Assembly: GCF_000482465.1 (NCBI RefSeq)
Contig: NZ_KI519424.1
Location: forward strand, 1-64,000
Length of the DNA stretch: 64,000 nt
DNA from: Runella limosa DSM 17973
Lineage (GTDB): Bacteria; Bacteroidota; Bacteroidia; Cytophagales; Spirosomataceae
Reading direction: 5' to 3'
The first letter of the stretch is position 1, and each line of letters opens with the position of its first letter. Under the pieces are notes generated by a model that saw nothing but the letters and a program-made list of their open reading frames with translations, was not told where the DNA came from and made no database searches. This document shows, one piece after another, positions 49,517 to 59,985 of the stretch. Both the position numbers and the translations under genes were made by a program.

Positions 49517-51229
49517 TTAGATATTTCCTTTTTTGCGTTCCTTCACGGCGAAGTCAACGGCGCGGGCCGTTAGCGCCATGTAGGTAAGCGATGGGTTGAC
49601 GCACGAAGCAGATACCATACAAGCACCGTCGGTAACGAAAACGTTTTTGCAAGCGTGTACTTGGTTGTTTCCGTTCAATACCGAAGTTTTAGGGTCGCGG
49701 CCCATACGAGCAGTACCCATTTCGTGAATCGCCATTCCGAGCCATGAGCCACGGTCGTATGATTTTACGTTTTTCACGCCCGCTTTTTCAAGCATTTCGG
49801 CGGCGTCATTGGCCATATCGACGCGCATTTTCTTCTCATTTTCTTTGAGTTCGGCGTCAAATACCACCAATGGCATACCCCATTTGTCTTTTTCTTTCGT
49901 ATCTAAGTACATGCGGTTTTCGTGGTAAGGCAATGTTTCGCCAAAACCACCCAAGCCCATGCTCCAAGGCCCTGGTTTGGTCAATTCCTCTTTGAAGTCA
50001 GCACCAAAGCTCAATTCGGCCACGTTGCGTTGCCAACTAGCACGGCTTCCGCCACCTTGGTAACCAAATCCGCGTAAGTAATCGCGTTTGTCGTTGCCGA
50101 TGTTGCGGTAACGTGGAACGTAGATACCGTTGGCGCGGCGACCGAAATAATATTTATCGGCATCACCTTCCCACGTACCACTCGCTCCCGTGCGGAAGTG
50201 GTGATCCATTAAGTTGTGGCCAAGCTCACCGCTGTCGTTTCCAAAACCTGTTGGGAAACGATTTGAAGTTGAGTTTAACAATACGGCCGTTGTGCCAAGT
50301 GCCGAACCGCAAACAAAAATCAAGTTGGCGTTGAAGATGCGTTCTTCAAGCGTCACGGCGTCAACCACGCGCACGCCCGTTGCTTTTTTCTTGTTTTCGT
50401 CGTAAATCAAGTTGGTGACAACTGAGTCGGGACGAAGGGTCAATTTACCCGTTTTCGCGGCCAATGGCAACGTACACGATTGGCTACTGAAATACGCGCC
50501 AAACGGACAACCCAAAGCGCATTTGTTACGGTATTGGCAAGCAGCGCGGCCGTTATCCACCATAAATTGTGTTGGCTTTGTCAAGTTTGCCACGCGCCCG
50601 ATGGTCATTGTACGGCCAGGGAAATCTTTTTCAATGCGTTTACGAACTTCTTTTTCAACGCAATACATTTCCATCGGTGGCAAAAACTCGCTATCAGGAA
50701 GCTGAGGAAGACCTAGTTTTTCTCCCGAAATCCCCGCGATTTTTTCTACGTAACTGTACCAAGGAGCAATGTCTTTGTAACGAATGGGCCAGTCAACGGC
50801 AATGCCATCTTTGAGGTTGGCTTCAAAGTCGATGTCACTCAAACGGTACGATTGACGCCCCCACATGATGGATTTTCCCCCTACAATGTTGGGACGGTAC
50901 CAGTCGAAGCGCTTCACTTCTTTGTACAACGAATCAGAGTCGTTCATCCAATACTTTTCCGACATCTCGTTGTACGGATAATCGCGGCTCAATTTTGGGT
51001 GCGTTTCTTTTTGCTCTACCGTGAGGCGACCGTTGTATTTGGTTTGCCAAGGGTCTTTCATGGCATTTTCGTAGCCCGTTACGTGGTCTAATTTATGCCC
51101 TTTTTCGAGCATCAAAACGCGTAAACCTTTTTCGGTGAGTTCTTTGGCAGCCCAGCCACCGCTCACCCCCGAACCCACAACGATTGCGTCGTAGGTCATT
51201 TCTTTTTGTGCATCTATATTTAAGTACAT
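49517..51229 (-). CDS. GMC-family oxidoreductase
   Basis: 570 residues. FAD-binding start DAIVVGSGVSGGWAAKELTE, VGGKSIMWGRQSYRLSDIDF, a Cys-rich stretch CQYRNKCALGCPFGAYFSSQ that is usual in gluconate/glucose-type dehydrogenases, and the C-terminal HEMGTARMG with catalytic His and CVNPSLTYMALTARAVDFA. It oxidises a sugar or alcohol, passing electrons on. The gluconate-2-dehydrogenase subunit 3 gene is directly upstream on the same strand, so the two form a two-subunit dehydrogenase. ATG 51229. Confidence 0.95.
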   Translation of the reverse strand: MYLNIDAQKEMTYDAIVVGSGVSGGWAAKELTEKGLRVLMLEKGHKLDHVTGYENAMKDPWQTKYNGRLTVEQKETHPKLSRDYPYNEMSEKYWMNDSDSLYKEVKRFDWYRPNIVGGKSIMWGRQSYRLSDIDFEANLKDGIAVDWPIRYKDIAPWYSYVEKIAGISGEKLGLPQLPDSEFLPPMEMYCVEKEVRKRIEKDFPGRTMTIGRVANLTKPTQFMVDNGRAACQYRNKCALGCPFGAYFSSQSCTLPLAAKTGKLTLRPDSVVTNLIYDENKKKATGVRVVDAVTLEERIFNANLIFVCGSALGTTAVLLNSTSNRFPTGFGNDSGELGHNLMDHHFRTGASGTWEGDADKYYFGRRANGIYVPRYRNIGNDKRDYLRGFGYQGGGSRASWQRNVAELSFGADFKEELTKPGPWSMGLGGFGETLPYHENRMYLDTKEKDKWGMPLVVFDAELKENEKKMRVDMANDAAEMLEKAGVKNVKSYDRGSWLGMAIHEMGTARMGRDPKTSVLNGNNQVHACKNVFVTDGACMVSASCVNPSLTYMALTARAVDFAVKERKKGNI

Positions 51230-51293
51230 GGGAATCTAAATTTGAAACTACTGGATAGATAAATGAGAGCGTATCAATTCGGCATTGCTCGAA

Positions 51294-51824
51294 TTAAAGT
51301 GCCCAGGCTTTTTGTCCTGGTTTTAGCGGAACACATCCTTCAAAACGTCCAGGAATTGGTAAATACTCAAGTGCTTTTGTCGCGCCCACTTCCGAAGTGA
51401 AATACCCTGTCACGGTCAACTCTTTCATGCGTAAGAAAAACGCTTTATCATTGGTAGTGAGTGATTTAACAGCTTGAATTTTTTGAGCTGCGTCGAGTTC
51501 AACAAAACTTTTTCCAAATGAAGAACGGCTATCGGTGTTCAATTTGGTAAGTCCTGCATAGAATTTTTCTTGGTCTTCTTTAGGGAAACAATCGCGCATC
51601 ACACGCACGATAAATTTCTCTACACCAGCGGCTTTGGCACCTGGGGTAGAAGTGGTTGGGATGATGACATCGGCTAATTCAGAAAGAAAAGCTTCTTGTT
51701 CTGCACTCACGGGAACGCTTTCGCCGAAATTCGTTTTTTCTCCGAGCACTCCAGCCATGGCGGGTGCGGAGATCATGCCCCCTAAAAGGAGAGCAACGTG
51801 CTGTATAGCATCTCTACGGTTCAT
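51294..51824 (-). CDS. Gluconate 2-dehydrogenase subunit 3 family protein
   Basis: 176 residues. It begins with a twin-arginine-like signal (MNRRDAIQHVALLLGGMISA then PAMAG), pointing to Tat export, probably carrying the GMC subunit with it. The family motif FLSELADVIIPTTSTPGAKA and CVPLKPGQKAWAL are present. It is the small gamma-type subunit of membrane sugar dehydrogenases; no cytochrome c subunit gene is next to it. 64 bases separate it from the large subunit gene. ATG 51824. Confidence 0.93.
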   Translation of the reverse strand: MNRRDAIQHVALLLGGMISAPAMAGVLGEKTNFGESVPVSAEQEAFLSELADVIIPTTSTPGAKAAGVEKFIVRVMRDCFPKEDQEKFYAGLTKLNTDSRSSFGKSFVELDAAQKIQAVKSLTTNDKAFFLRMKELTVTGYFTSEVGATKALEYLPIPGRFEGCVPLKPGQKAWAL

Positions 51825-51907
51825 GTTTGTATCGGGTGGTTTTGTATTTATAAAGTATAAGGTAGGAATATCTTACTATTGGTCTGTGCGAAAACAATCA
51901 CCAAGGG

Positions 51908-52807
51908 TTATTTTTTTGTAAAGTAATCCCACGTCGCTTTTCCAATATCGGCAATGATTTTTTCGTTGGTTGCTTCGTTTTCGGTGGAATTGGTGACAAA
52001 AATACTGATGAAGACAGGGCTGCCCGAAGGTAAAATCAGTACTCCTATATCGTTAACGGCGGCCGTGAGCCCTTCTTTGTTTGTTCCCGAAGAACCCGTT
52101 TTGTGCGCAAGTACTGTTTCTGGAGGAAGTTGGGCTCTTAGGCGGTTTTTACCCGTCTTGGTTCCTTTCATTACTTTCCACAAAAATTCATGGCTTTTGG
52201 CAGAGAGCAATTTCTTGGTATTGAAGTAATAGGCCGTCAAAAGTTCGTTGGCAGCTTTGGGGGTTGTCCAGTTTTGGTACTGCAATTCCCAGTTTTTTTG
52301 CATCACTTGCTCGTTGATTTTGATAGAAACATTTTTAAAACCACGTTGGAGCAAGTATTGTTCGACGAATTTTGGGCCGCCGAGTAGTTTTAGCAACAGT
52401 TCACACCCAACATTATCACTTTCAGCTACGGTGTATTCAATGATTTTGGAAAGTTCAATTTCTCCGCCGTTGGGGTGGGCATCTCGTAGGGGACTGTACA
52501 AATCAGGAATGAGGTCTTCTTTACCAACGTTGATGGGTTGGTTTAATTTAAACTTACCCTTGTCCACTTCCGACAACATCGCTAGTCCAATGTGTAATTT
52601 AAAAACGCTTTGCATCGGAAAACGCTCATTCCCGTAAAACGACAGCGTATCAGTGGGCGTAGGCCCTAAGATAGCGACTCCGACTTTTGCTTTTTTGCCC
52701 GCGACAATTTGGCTGATTTTTTTCTTCAAATCAGGAAGCTGGGCCGAGGTAGTGAGTGAAAAAGTAACAAAAAGAAGAAAAAGGAGGCGTAAAAAGGAGG
52801 ACTGCAT
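51908..52807 (-). CDS. Class A beta-lactamase, PER/CfxA-like subclass A2
   Basis: 299 residues with a signal peptide (LRLLFLLFVTFSLTTSAQ). The catalytic residues fall by plain count on standard numbers: Ser67-xx-Lys70 (SVFK), Ser130-Asp-Asn (SDN), Glu166 (INEQVMQKNWELQYQNW) and Lys-Thr-Gly 236-238 (HKTGSSG). The stretch NEQVM...QYQNW is like the PER enzymes. It should hydrolyse penicillins and perhaps cephalosporins in the periplasm. No mobile element is adjacent, so it is probably an intrinsic chromosomal enzyme. ATG 52807. Confidence 0.94.
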   Translation of the reverse strand: MQSSFLRLLFLLFVTFSLTTSAQLPDLKKKISQIVAGKKAKVGVAILGPTPTDTLSFYGNERFPMQSVFKLHIGLAMLSEVDKGKFKLNQPINVGKEDLIPDLYSPLRDAHPNGGEIELSKIIEYTVAESDNVGCELLLKLLGGPKFVEQYLLQRGFKNVSIKINEQVMQKNWELQYQNWTTPKAANELLTAYYFNTKKLLSAKSHEFLWKVMKGTKTGKNRLRAQLPPETVLAHKTGSSGTNKEGLTAAVNDIGVLILPSGSPVFISIFVTNSTENEATNEKIIADIGKATWDYFTKK

Positions 52808-52900
52808 AGTTTATGAGTGGGTCAATGTAAACAACGCCACGAAACTAGGCAGGAAAAAGGAAAATCAAAATTAAAGGAAATTTAGTAGTTGTATTAGTAA

Positions 52901-53713
52901 CTATTTGTCGGCTGTAAGTTTTTGCTTGATATTTTTGACAAAATCAACAGTTGTATTTGCAAGATTAGCAATTTTTTCAAAGTTAAAGTCTGTCTGTTTC
53001 AGCAAGTTAGTGATTAATGCCTCTTTTTCCTTGTCTCTGCCCCTCAAATAGAGAACATCTCTTTCTTCTTTGATGTATTTTGAGATACTATCCATAGCGT
53101 TTTTTAATTTTAGGTCTAAGTTACGCAATTGTGCTAACACTCGCAACTGATTGAAATATCTCTGTAAGGAAAAGTCGGTGTCAGTCGTTTCTTCAATGCG
53201 TTGAAGTATTTGTTTGAGAGCATTTTCGGGGTCTTCTTCTTTAAAATCTGCCAGAATGCCTAGAACAATTTCTTCAGGTTTATTCGAATTAACAAAAATC
53301 ATATAGTCCATTGCCGATAATGAAAAAAGAAGATAACTGAATTTAAATCGCTCTCTTTCGATTTGTGTAGGCATCTTTGGAACTGCATTCCCCAAAAATA
53401 TGACAAATTGCTTAACAGACATTTTGTATTTTCGTTCAAGCATAATGTAATACTCCGCCATTCTATAAACCATCTCAGGTTCATCGGCTACCTGGAACTC
53501 AATTTGAAGTACAAAAGTATTTCCTTGATTATCAGTCACTTTTTTGAGTACATCAGGTTTTCGTTCTTTGGTGTGCTGTACGTCATCGGGAAGCTCTTCC
53601 ATAAAAATAGCCGTGATACCCAGCACATTTTGCATGAGACTCGGTATTACGGCTTCTATGTTCTCCTTGAAGATTTTGTCGTACTGATTTGCCTGATTTT
53701 TGGTCTGCTTCAT
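52901..53713 (-). CDS. Rpn-family (YhgA-like) PD-(D/E)XK nuclease/putative transposase
   Basis: 270 residues. QYDKIFKENIEAVIPSLMQN at the start, RKPDVLKKV and FVLQIEFQVADEPEMVYRMA contain the Asp and Glu-x-Gln of the PD-(D/E)XK nuclease fold, as in Rpn recombination-promoting nucleases. The C-terminus is helical (LYLRGRDKEKEALITNLLKQ, ANTTVDFVKNIKQ). Such genes are often present in several copies in a genome. Its role may be recombination. Single gene. ATG 53713. Confidence 0.85.
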   Translation of the reverse strand: MKQTKNQANQYDKIFKENIEAVIPSLMQNVLGITAIFMEELPDDVQHTKERKPDVLKKVTDNQGNTFVLQIEFQVADEPEMVYRMAEYYIMLERKYKMSVKQFVIFLGNAVPKMPTQIERERFKFSYLLFSLSAMDYMIFVNSNKPEEIVLGILADFKEEDPENALKQILQRIEETTDTDFSLQRYFNQLRVLAQLRNLDLKLKNAMDSISKYIKEERDVLYLRGRDKEKEALITNLLKQTDFNFEKIANLANTTVDFVKNIKQKLTADK

Positions 53714-54089
53714 GCGGCAAAACTAAGAAGAAGCATTTGTTTTTGAAAGTTGCCGTAATCACTTGGTAGCTAACCACAATGAACACAAAGAATTGCACAA
53801 AGTTCTCAAAGCGAATGAAATCGCCTTATATTTACTTTTCTAGATTAAACACATTTAAAAAAAGTAGCCTCAGCGAGGCTAAATCTTAGTAGAAAAAGAG
53901 TAGCAAAGGCGATTCAAAAGCCCCATCGGGGTGACATCTTTCACCGAGCGTCGGTCGCCCAATGTTTTTTTGGGGGAATTTGATTCATTTTTCTACTAAG
54001 ATGTAGCTCCTCTGGAGCAATGAATAGGGCTTTATATTTTAATGCGTTCAACCTGATCAAACGGTAAAGTCACTCCCACAACCCCCAAA
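53714..54089. other. Non-coding region with interspersed hairpin repeats
   Basis: No gene seen between the Rpn gene start and the dnaK terminator. It carries the repeat cluster at 53864-54024; the rest is A/T-rich leader. Confidence 0.7.
53864..54024. repeat. Cluster of three interspersed hairpin repeats with long inverted arms
   Basis: Copy 1 has GCCTC-AGC-GAGGC then TAAATCTTAGTAGAAAAA (53868-53897). Copy 2 has GCCCC-ATC-GGGGT then GACATCTTT (53919-53941). Copy 3 is reversed: TTTTTCTACTAAGAT (53988-54002) then GTAGCTCC-TCT-GGAGC. Copies 1 and 3 give a perfect 15-bp inverted repeat 120 bases apart. This looks like a MITE- or REP-like family of Bacteroidota. Confidence 0.75.
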
Positions 54090-54125
54090 AAAACAGCCCC
54101 ACCTCGCGGCAGGGCTGTTTTGCAT
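54090..54125 (-). terminator. Terminator near the dnaK 3' end
   Basis: AAAACAGCCC (54090-54099), 12-base loop, GGGCTGTTTT (54112-54121), with T-runs on both strands. Confidence 0.8.
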
Positions 54126-54154
54126 TTATTATCATTGATAGCTGCGGGTGGTTA

Positions 54155-54208
54155 AGCGGTAGTCAGACTACTCACCAATGACGCGGTCTGACTATCGTCT
54201 GACCGCGT
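54155..54208. other. Two hairpins directly after the dnaK stop
   Basis: GTAGTC-A-GACTAC (about 54159-54171) and ACGCGGTC (54181-54188) with GACCGCGT (54201-54208). GTCAGAC/GTCTGAC words recur within and between them. They may protect the 3' end of the dnaK mRNA or help ending. Confidence 0.55.
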
Positions 54209-54216
54209 ACCCAAAA

Positions 54217-56127
54217 CTATTTTACTTCTTCGAAGTTGACAAACTCACCTTCTTGGCCGTTGCCAGCGTTGGCTTGTTGTCCAGCTCCTGCCGATGGGTC
54301 TTGTGGCGCACCTGCGTCAGCACCTGCTGCGTAGATTTCTTGCGAAGCGGCGTTCCAAGCTTCCGTGATTTTGGTCATAGCGGCGTCGATAGCGGCAGCG
54401 TTGCGGCTGCTGTGTGCGGTACGAAGCTCTTCCAATGCACCTTCGATGGCCGATTTGTTTCCTGCCGAAAGTTTGTCGCCGTATTCTTTCAATTGTTTTT
54501 CAGTGCTGAAAATCATTGAGTCAGCTTGGTTTACTTTCTCAATTTCCTCACGGGCGGCTTTGTCCGCAGCCTCGTTGGCTTTGGCTTCCTCACGCATACG
54601 TTGGATTTCGGCGTCCGAAAGACCGCTTGATGCCTCGATGCGGATTTTTTGCTCTTTGCCCGTTCCTTTATCTTTCGCCGTTACGTTCAAGATACCGTTG
54701 GCATCCACGTCGAACGTTACTTCGACTTGTGGCACACCGCGTGGGGCTGGTGGAATACCGTCGAGGTGGAAACGACCGAGGGTACGGTTTTGTGAGGCCA
54801 TTGGGCGCTCACCTTGCAGCACGTGCAATTCTACCGAAGGCTGGTTGTCTGAAGCCGTCGAGAACGTTTCTGATTTTTTGCTTGGGATAGTAGTGTTGGC
54901 TTCAATCAATTTGGTGAAAACACCACCCAAAGTTTCGATACCCAATGACAACGGAATAACGTCAAGCAAGAGTACGTCTTTTACTTCACCCGTCAAAACG
55001 CCTCCTTGTACCGCAGCACCGATGGCTACTGCTTCGTCAGGGTTAACGTTTTTAGAAGGTTTCTTTCCAAAGAACTTCTCTACCTCTTCCTGAACGCGTG
55101 GAATACGCGTTGAACCACCTACCAAGATTACTTCGTCGATGTCCGAAATACGAAGACCTGAGTTGTTCATGGCGCGCTTGCAAGGTTCCATCATGCGTTG
55201 GAACAAGCTATCGGCCAATTGCTCAAACTTCGCTTTTGTTAACGAACGTACCAAGTGTTTTGGAATGCCGTTTACTGGGAATATATAAGGTAAGTTGATT
55301 TCTGATTGCGTTGAGCTTGACAACTCAATTTTTGCTTTTTCTGCCGCTTCTTTCAAACGTTGAAGCGCCATCGCATCTTGACGGAGGTCGATGCCCTCGT
55401 CTTTCTTAAATTCGTCGGCCAACCAGTCGATAATCACTTGGTCAAAGTCATCTCCCCCAAGGTGCGTATCTCCGTCGGTTGATTTTACCTCAAACACACC
55501 ATCTCCTAGCTCAAGGATAGATACGTCGAAAGTACCACCACCTAAGTCAAAAACGGCGATTTTGATGTCTTTTCCTTGTTTGTCCAATCCGTAGGCCAAA
55601 GCCGCTGCGGTAGGCTCATTGATGATGCGTTTCACATCCAAGCCCGCGATGATACCCGCCTCTTTGGTTGCTTGGCGTTCGGCATCGTTGAAGTAAGCAG
55701 GTACCGTAATCACGGCTTCGGTTACTGTTTGTCCGAGGTAATCTTCGGCGGTTTGCTTCATTTTTGTCAAAATGTGCGCCGAAATTTGTTGAGGTGTAAA
55801 CAGATGCTCACCGATACGCACGCGAGGTGTGTTGTTAGCTCCTTGTTCGACAGTATATGCAACGGTCTTTAGTTCGCTTCCTACTTCTGTGAAGCGCTTA
55901 CCCATGAAACGCTTGATAGAAGAGATGGTATTGTGAGGATTGGTAATGGCTTGACGTTTTGCAGGAGCACCTACTTTGCGTTCGCCGTTTCCGTTGTCCA
56001 TAAACGCTACCACCGAAGGGGTGGTGCGAGCACCTTCGCTGTTGGCAATTACGACGGGTTCGTTCCCTTCCATTACGGCCACACACGAGTTAGTAGTGCC
56101 TAAGTCAATTCCAATTATTTTTCCCAT
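54217..56127 (-). CDS. dnaK: Molecular chaperone DnaK (Hsp70)
   Basis: 636 residues, the usual length. ATPase signatures [35 protein letters not shown] and [14 protein letters not shown]; substrate-binding part [20 protein letters not shown] and [17 protein letters not shown]-terminal lid and a Gly/Gln-rich tail ending in [11 protein letters not shown]. It binds unfolded peptides, driven by ATP and DnaJ/GrpE. No dnaJ or grpE is adjacent; the gene stands alone. ATG 56127. Confidence 0.99.
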   Translation of the reverse strand: MGKIIGIDLGTTNSCVAVMEGNEPVVIANSEGARTTPSVVAFMDNGNGERKVGAPAKRQAITNPHNTISSIKRFMGKRFTEVGSELKTVAYTVEQGANNTPRVRIGEHLFTPQQISAHILTKMKQTAEDYLGQTVTEAVITVPAYFNDAERQATKEAGIIAGLDVKRIINEPTAAALAYGLDKQGKDIKIAVFDLGGGTFDVSILELGDGVFEVKSTDGDTHLGGDDFDQVIIDWLADEFKKDEGIDLRQDAMALQRLKEAAEKAKIELSSSTQSEINLPYIFPVNGIPKHLVRSLTKAKFEQLADSLFQRMMEPCKRAMNNSGLRISDIDEVILVGGSTRIPRVQEEVEKFFGKKPSKNVNPDEAVAIGAAVQGGVLTGEVKDVLLLDVIPLSLGIETLGGVFTKLIEANTTIPSKKSETFSTASDNQPSVELHVLQGERPMASQNRTLGRFHLDGIPPAPRGVPQVEVTFDVDANGILNVTAKDKGTGKEQKIRIEASSGLSDAEIQRMREEAKANEAADKAAREEIEKVNQADSMIFSTEKQLKEYGDKLSAGNKSAIEGALEELRTAHSSRNAAAIDAAMTKITEAWNAASQEIYAAGADAGAPQDPSAGAGQQANAGNGQEGEFVNFEEVK

Positions 56128-56407
56128 TAGTTGTAAATTTTAAGTGAGCTTTTTAAGCCCGTTTAACAGATTTAAAGAGGGAGGGCTTTTGGCTGTTGCA
56201 CCCCTCTTACGGGGCTAATATGTACAACGAGTGTGCCAGTGAAAATTTTAAAAGCTAAAAATGACAATTTGGCAGAAAATGCGTCGCTTTGCGTCAAATC
56301 GCGGAAAAAGGCATAACGTAAGGATTAGGCTGCCCGTCACATCGTCTTGTTTTGTCAAGCTGCGTTGGGAAAAATAGGCAGTTTTGACAGCCGTTATTCG
56401 GGCAAGG

Positions 56408-57688
56408 ATGGTGGATTTACCCAAAACTTTCTCGAAATTTGTGGCACAATTATCCGAACCGAAGATTTTGAAAGGGATTCTGTCAATTATTTGCCTGTGT
56501 GTAGCAGTAGTGAGTGTAATAGGGTGCTCAAGCGATACCCGCCAAAGTACCCGTATCCCACCACTGCCGACCGATGATGCCACGCACCGCATCAAAGTAG
56601 GGATAGATTACTTAACCACGGTCATCCGAAGAAGTCCCCGTTCGGCCGCTAATTATCACAAACGCGCCGAGCTTTACGTGGCGCTGCGCGATTATGACCG
56701 TGCACTCGAAGACATTGAAGAAGCCCTTGACATCAGCCCCAGCAACGGTCTATTTTTGTTGACGCGGGCTAGGGTTTTGCGCCAATTAAAAAAATATGAC
56801 GAAGCTTTGGCCTCAGCCCGACGGGCGGAAGTTTTGCAACAAGATACGCCTGAATTATACGTGTTGTTGGGGGATTTGACCCAACAAAAACGCCAGTTTC
56901 GACAAGCAAAATTGTATTTAGCAAAGGCGCTACAAATGGCTCCTTATGACGGAGAGGCGTATTTTTATACGGGACTGCTCGATGCCCGACAGGGCGACAC
57001 GCTTTCGGGAGTTGCGTTGATGCAGCGGGCTTTGGATTTAAAGCCGCGCTTTCTTCCAGCTTACGTAGAGCTTACGACCATTCATACCCGCTTGAGAGAA
57101 TACGATCAGGCGAAGGAAATCAACAGAATTGGATTAAAGTACTTCCCCAAAGAATCACAGTTGCACTACGCTCGTGGTGAGATGTATTTCACCCAAAAAC
57201 GGCTGGACAGTGCTTTGATTAGTTATCGAAAAGCCATTCATTTCGATTCTACCAATTACATGGCTGATTTTTATGCGGGAATTATCTATTTAAAATGGAA
57301 CAGTATTCCGCAAGCCATCAAGAGTTTTCAAAAAGTGCAGCGTTTCAATCCAAAATATCCGCAAATACATTTTTTATTAGGTACTGCGTATGACCGCGTT
57401 GGTAATTTGGACGGTTCTATCGAACAATACAGCCTTGCCGCCGAGCAAGATCCAACCGATTGGCGCTCCAAGGGACGGTTATACCGCGCCCAACAACGTA
57501 AAATGTACTTAGAAACCTACGGGACGTTGCCGCCTGTTGCCCCCGAAGCCGTGGCGGAAGCCGAGGATGAAACAACCGCTCCCGAAAAGGCATTGGACCC
57601 ATCGCGGGTGCAAATCGAGGTCTTGACCCCGAACCTTCAATTGAAAACAAAGGCAGATACCAGTCGAAACTTCAAAATCAAACCGTAG
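56408..57688 (+). CDS. TPR-repeat lipoprotein
   Basis: 426 residues from ATG 56408 (a TTG eight codons upstream is rejected). The signal segment ILSIICLCVAVVSVIGC ends in a lipobox Cys, so it should be lipid-anchored in the cell envelope. At least eight TPR motifs follow (YHKRAELYVALRDYDRALED, LLTRARVLRQLKKYDEALAS, FYTGLLDARQGDTLSGVALM). The C-terminal tail is acidic and Pro-rich. TPR lipoproteins often scaffold outer-membrane complexes; the partner is unknown. Divergent from dnaK. Confidence 0.85.
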   Translation: MVDLPKTFSKFVAQLSEPKILKGILSIICLCVAVVSVIGCSSDTRQSTRIPPLPTDDATHRIKVGIDYLTTVIRRSPRSAANYHKRAELYVALRDYDRALEDIEEALDISPSNGLFLLTRARVLRQLKKYDEALASARRAEVLQQDTPELYVLLGDLTQQKRQFRQAKLYLAKALQMAPYDGEAYFYTGLLDARQGDTLSGVALMQRALDLKPRFLPAYVELTTIHTRLREYDQAKEINRIGLKYFPKESQLHYARGEMYFTQKRLDSALISYRKAIHFDSTNYMADFYAGIIYLKWNSIPQAIKSFQKVQRFNPKYPQIHFLLGTAYDRVGNLDGSIEQYSLAAEQDPTDWRSKGRLYRAQQRKMYLETYGTLPPVAPEAVAEAEDETTAPEKALDPSRVQIEVLTPNLQLKTKADTSRNFKIKP

Positions 57689-57819
57689 AGAGGTTGGCAA
57701 AATTCAGAAAAAAGCCCAATTTTGCGCCCAAGCAATCCGTGTAGTACAAGTAGTAGATGGTTGTCGTTTAATCGTTCGCCACTGAGGACGTGGATTGTAT
57801 CTCCAAACAATTTAACAAA

Positions 57820-59775
57820 ATGTCTGAACAAATTAACATTACCTTGCCTGACGGTAGCATTCGTAAGTATGCCGCAGGTGTGTCCAGCATGGACATTGCG
57901 CTGAGTATCAGCGAAGGGCTCGCACGTAACGTGCTGGCTGCCAAAGTCAATGGACAAGTTTGGGACGCAACGCGCCCCATTACGTCGGATGCCAACGTCC
58001 AATTGTTGACCTGGAACGATACCGAAGGGAAAGCTACATTCTGGCACTCGTCGGCGCACTTGTTGGCCGAAGCCATCGAAGCGTTGTATCCAGGAACCAA
58101 ATTCGGAATTGGGCCAGCCATTGAAACAGGTTTCTACTATGACATCGACTTGGGAGGAAAAACGTTTTCTCAAGATGATTTCAAAAAAGTGGAAGACAAA
58201 ATGCTGGAGTTGGCGCGTCAAAAAAATGACTATAAGCGCAGCGAAGTCAGCAAAGCCGACGCCATTACGTATTTCACCGAAAAGAACGACGAATATAAGC
58301 TGGAATTGATTGACGGATTGGAGGATGGTCAAATTACGTTTTACGAACAAGGCAGCTTTACCGACTTGTGCCGTGGACCGCACATTCCTAATACGGGTTT
58401 TATCAAAGCCGCTAAAATCATGAACGTGGCAGGTGCCTATTGGCGCGGCGACGAAAAACGTCCGATGCTGACGCGGGTATATGCCGTGACGTTCCCTAAA
58501 CAAAAAGAACTAGACGAGTACATCCACTTACTTGAAGAAGCCAAAAAACGCGACCACCGTAAGTTGGGGAAAGAACTGGAGCTCTTTACGTTCTCCGAAA
58601 AAGTAGGACAAGGTTTGCCGTTGTGGTTGCCTAAGGGTGCGTTGTTGCGCGAGCGTTTGGAAAGCTTCTTGCGTCGGGCGCAAGTACGGGCGGGTTATTC
58701 GCCAGTTGTTACGCCGCACATTGGGGGCAAACAATTGTACATTACGTCGGGGCACTGGGAAAAATACGGAAAGGATTCGTTCCAGCCGATTCTTACGCCC
58801 GAAGAAGGTGAGGAGTTTATGCTGAAACCGATGAACTGCCCGCACCACTGCGAAATATACAAATCTCGTCCGCGTTCGTACCGCGAATTGCCTTTGCGTT
58901 TGGCGGAATTTGGAACGGTGTATCGTTACGAACAAAGTGGTGAATTACACGGACTTACGCGCGTACGCGGTTTTACCCAAGACGATGCGCACATCTTCTG
59001 TCGCGGCGATCAAGTGAAGGATGAATTTAAACGCGTTATTGATTTAGTACAATACGTGTTCCGTTCCCTTGGTTTTGAAAATTACAGTGCCCAAATTTCG
59101 CTTCGCGATCCCGAAAAACCAGAAAAGTACTTTGGAAGCGACGACGATTGGAACAAAGCGGAAAGCGCCATCATCGAAGCCGCCGCCGAGAAAGGCTTGA
59201 ATACCGTGACGGAATTGGGCGAGGCAGCCTTCTACGGCCCTAAGCTCGACTTCATGGTGAAAGATGCTTTGGGACGCAAATGGCAGCTGGGTACTATCCA
59301 AGTGGATTATCAGCTACCACAACGTTTTGATCTCGAATACATGGGCTCAGACGGTGGAAAACACCGCCCCGTGATGATTCACCGCGCGCCATTTGGTTCG
59401 TTGGAGCGTTTTATCGCGATTTTGATTGAAAACACAGCGGGTAACTTCCCACTTTGGTTGTCGCCTGATCAAATTGCGGTATTGCCAATTTCGGAGAAAT
59501 ACCAAGATTTTGCCAACGATGTGTTCTTACAATTACAGGAAGCAGATATTCGTGGGTACGTAGATCACCGTGATGAAAAAATTGGTCGCAAAATCCGTGA
59601 TGCGGAAGTAAACAAATTGCCGTACATGTTGATTGTGGGGGAAAAAGAACAAGAAGAACGCAAAGTGTCGGTACGTCGTAAAGGACAAGGTGATTTGGGT
59701 CAAATGCCTTTGGAAGAATTTATTGCACACTTTAAGTCAGAAGTGCAAGGAACAATCGCCACGTTTGGATCGTAA
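57820..59775 (+). CDS. thrS: Threonyl-tRNA synthetase
   Basis: 651 residues from ATG 57820. A GTG ten codons upstream is rejected. TGS domain at the start ([20 protein letters not shown]), editing domain with [17 protein letters not shown] and [12 protein letters not shown], class II catalytic core with [20 protein letters not shown] (zinc Cys) and [12 protein letters not shown] (motif 2, zinc His), and the C-terminal anticodon domain ([40 protein letters not shown]). It charges tRNA-Thr. No T-box was seen upstream. Confidence 0.99.
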   Translation: MSEQINITLPDGSIRKYAAGVSSMDIALSISEGLARNVLAAKVNGQVWDATRPITSDANVQLLTWNDTEGKATFWHSSAHLLAEAIEALYPGTKFGIGPAIETGFYYDIDLGGKTFSQDDFKKVEDKMLELARQKNDYKRSEVSKADAITYFTEKNDEYKLELIDGLEDGQITFYEQGSFTDLCRGPHIPNTGFIKAAKIMNVAGAYWRGDEKRPMLTRVYAVTFPKQKELDEYIHLLEEAKKRDHRKLGKELELFTFSEKVGQGLPLWLPKGALLRERLESFLRRAQVRAGYSPVVTPHIGGKQLYITSGHWEKYGKDSFQPILTPEEGEEFMLKPMNCPHHCEIYKSRPRSYRELPLRLAEFGTVYRYEQSGELHGLTRVRGFTQDDAHIFCRGDQVKDEFKRVIDLVQYVFRSLGFENYSAQISLRDPEKPEKYFGSDDDWNKAESAIIEAAAEKGLNTVTELGEAAFYGPKLDFMVKDALGRKWQLGTIQVDYQLPQRFDLEYMGSDGGKHRPVMIHRAPFGSLERFIAILIENTAGNFPLWLSPDQIAVLPISEKYQDFANDVFLQLQEADIRGYVDHRDEKIGRKIRDAEVNKLPYMLIVGEKEQEERKVSVRRKGQGDLGQMPLEEFIAHFKSEVQGTIATFGS

Positions 59776-59800
59776 AATACAGTTTGTAACAATACTTTTT

Positions 59801-59845
59801 AAAAAGAGCCTCTTGCCCTTCTGGGTTTAGAGGCTCTTTTTTTGA
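59801..59845 (+). terminator. Terminator of thrS
   Basis: AAAAAGAGCCTC (59801-59812), 17-base loop, GAGGCTCTTTTTTT (59830-59843). Confidence 0.92.
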
Positions 59846-59985
59846 TGGAGGAGGTTTATGCTCGAAAAAAACTAACAGAAATCTAATGACATTTGTTTTG
59901 TAAGATGAGTACCTTAGTACTGAAATGAAGGGTTCTTGCGTTACTTATAAAATGTTCTAAATCGTTCCTCAATATTGAATTAGCC

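Noticed and set aside
54365-55093. 242-codon frame antisense to dnaK
   Set aside because: Typical shadow in a conserved high-bias gene; no start signal and Ser/Ala-rich composition.
57637-58503. 288-codon frame antisense to thrS
   Set aside because: Shadow of thrS, with Phe/His/Arg-rich composition and no domain.
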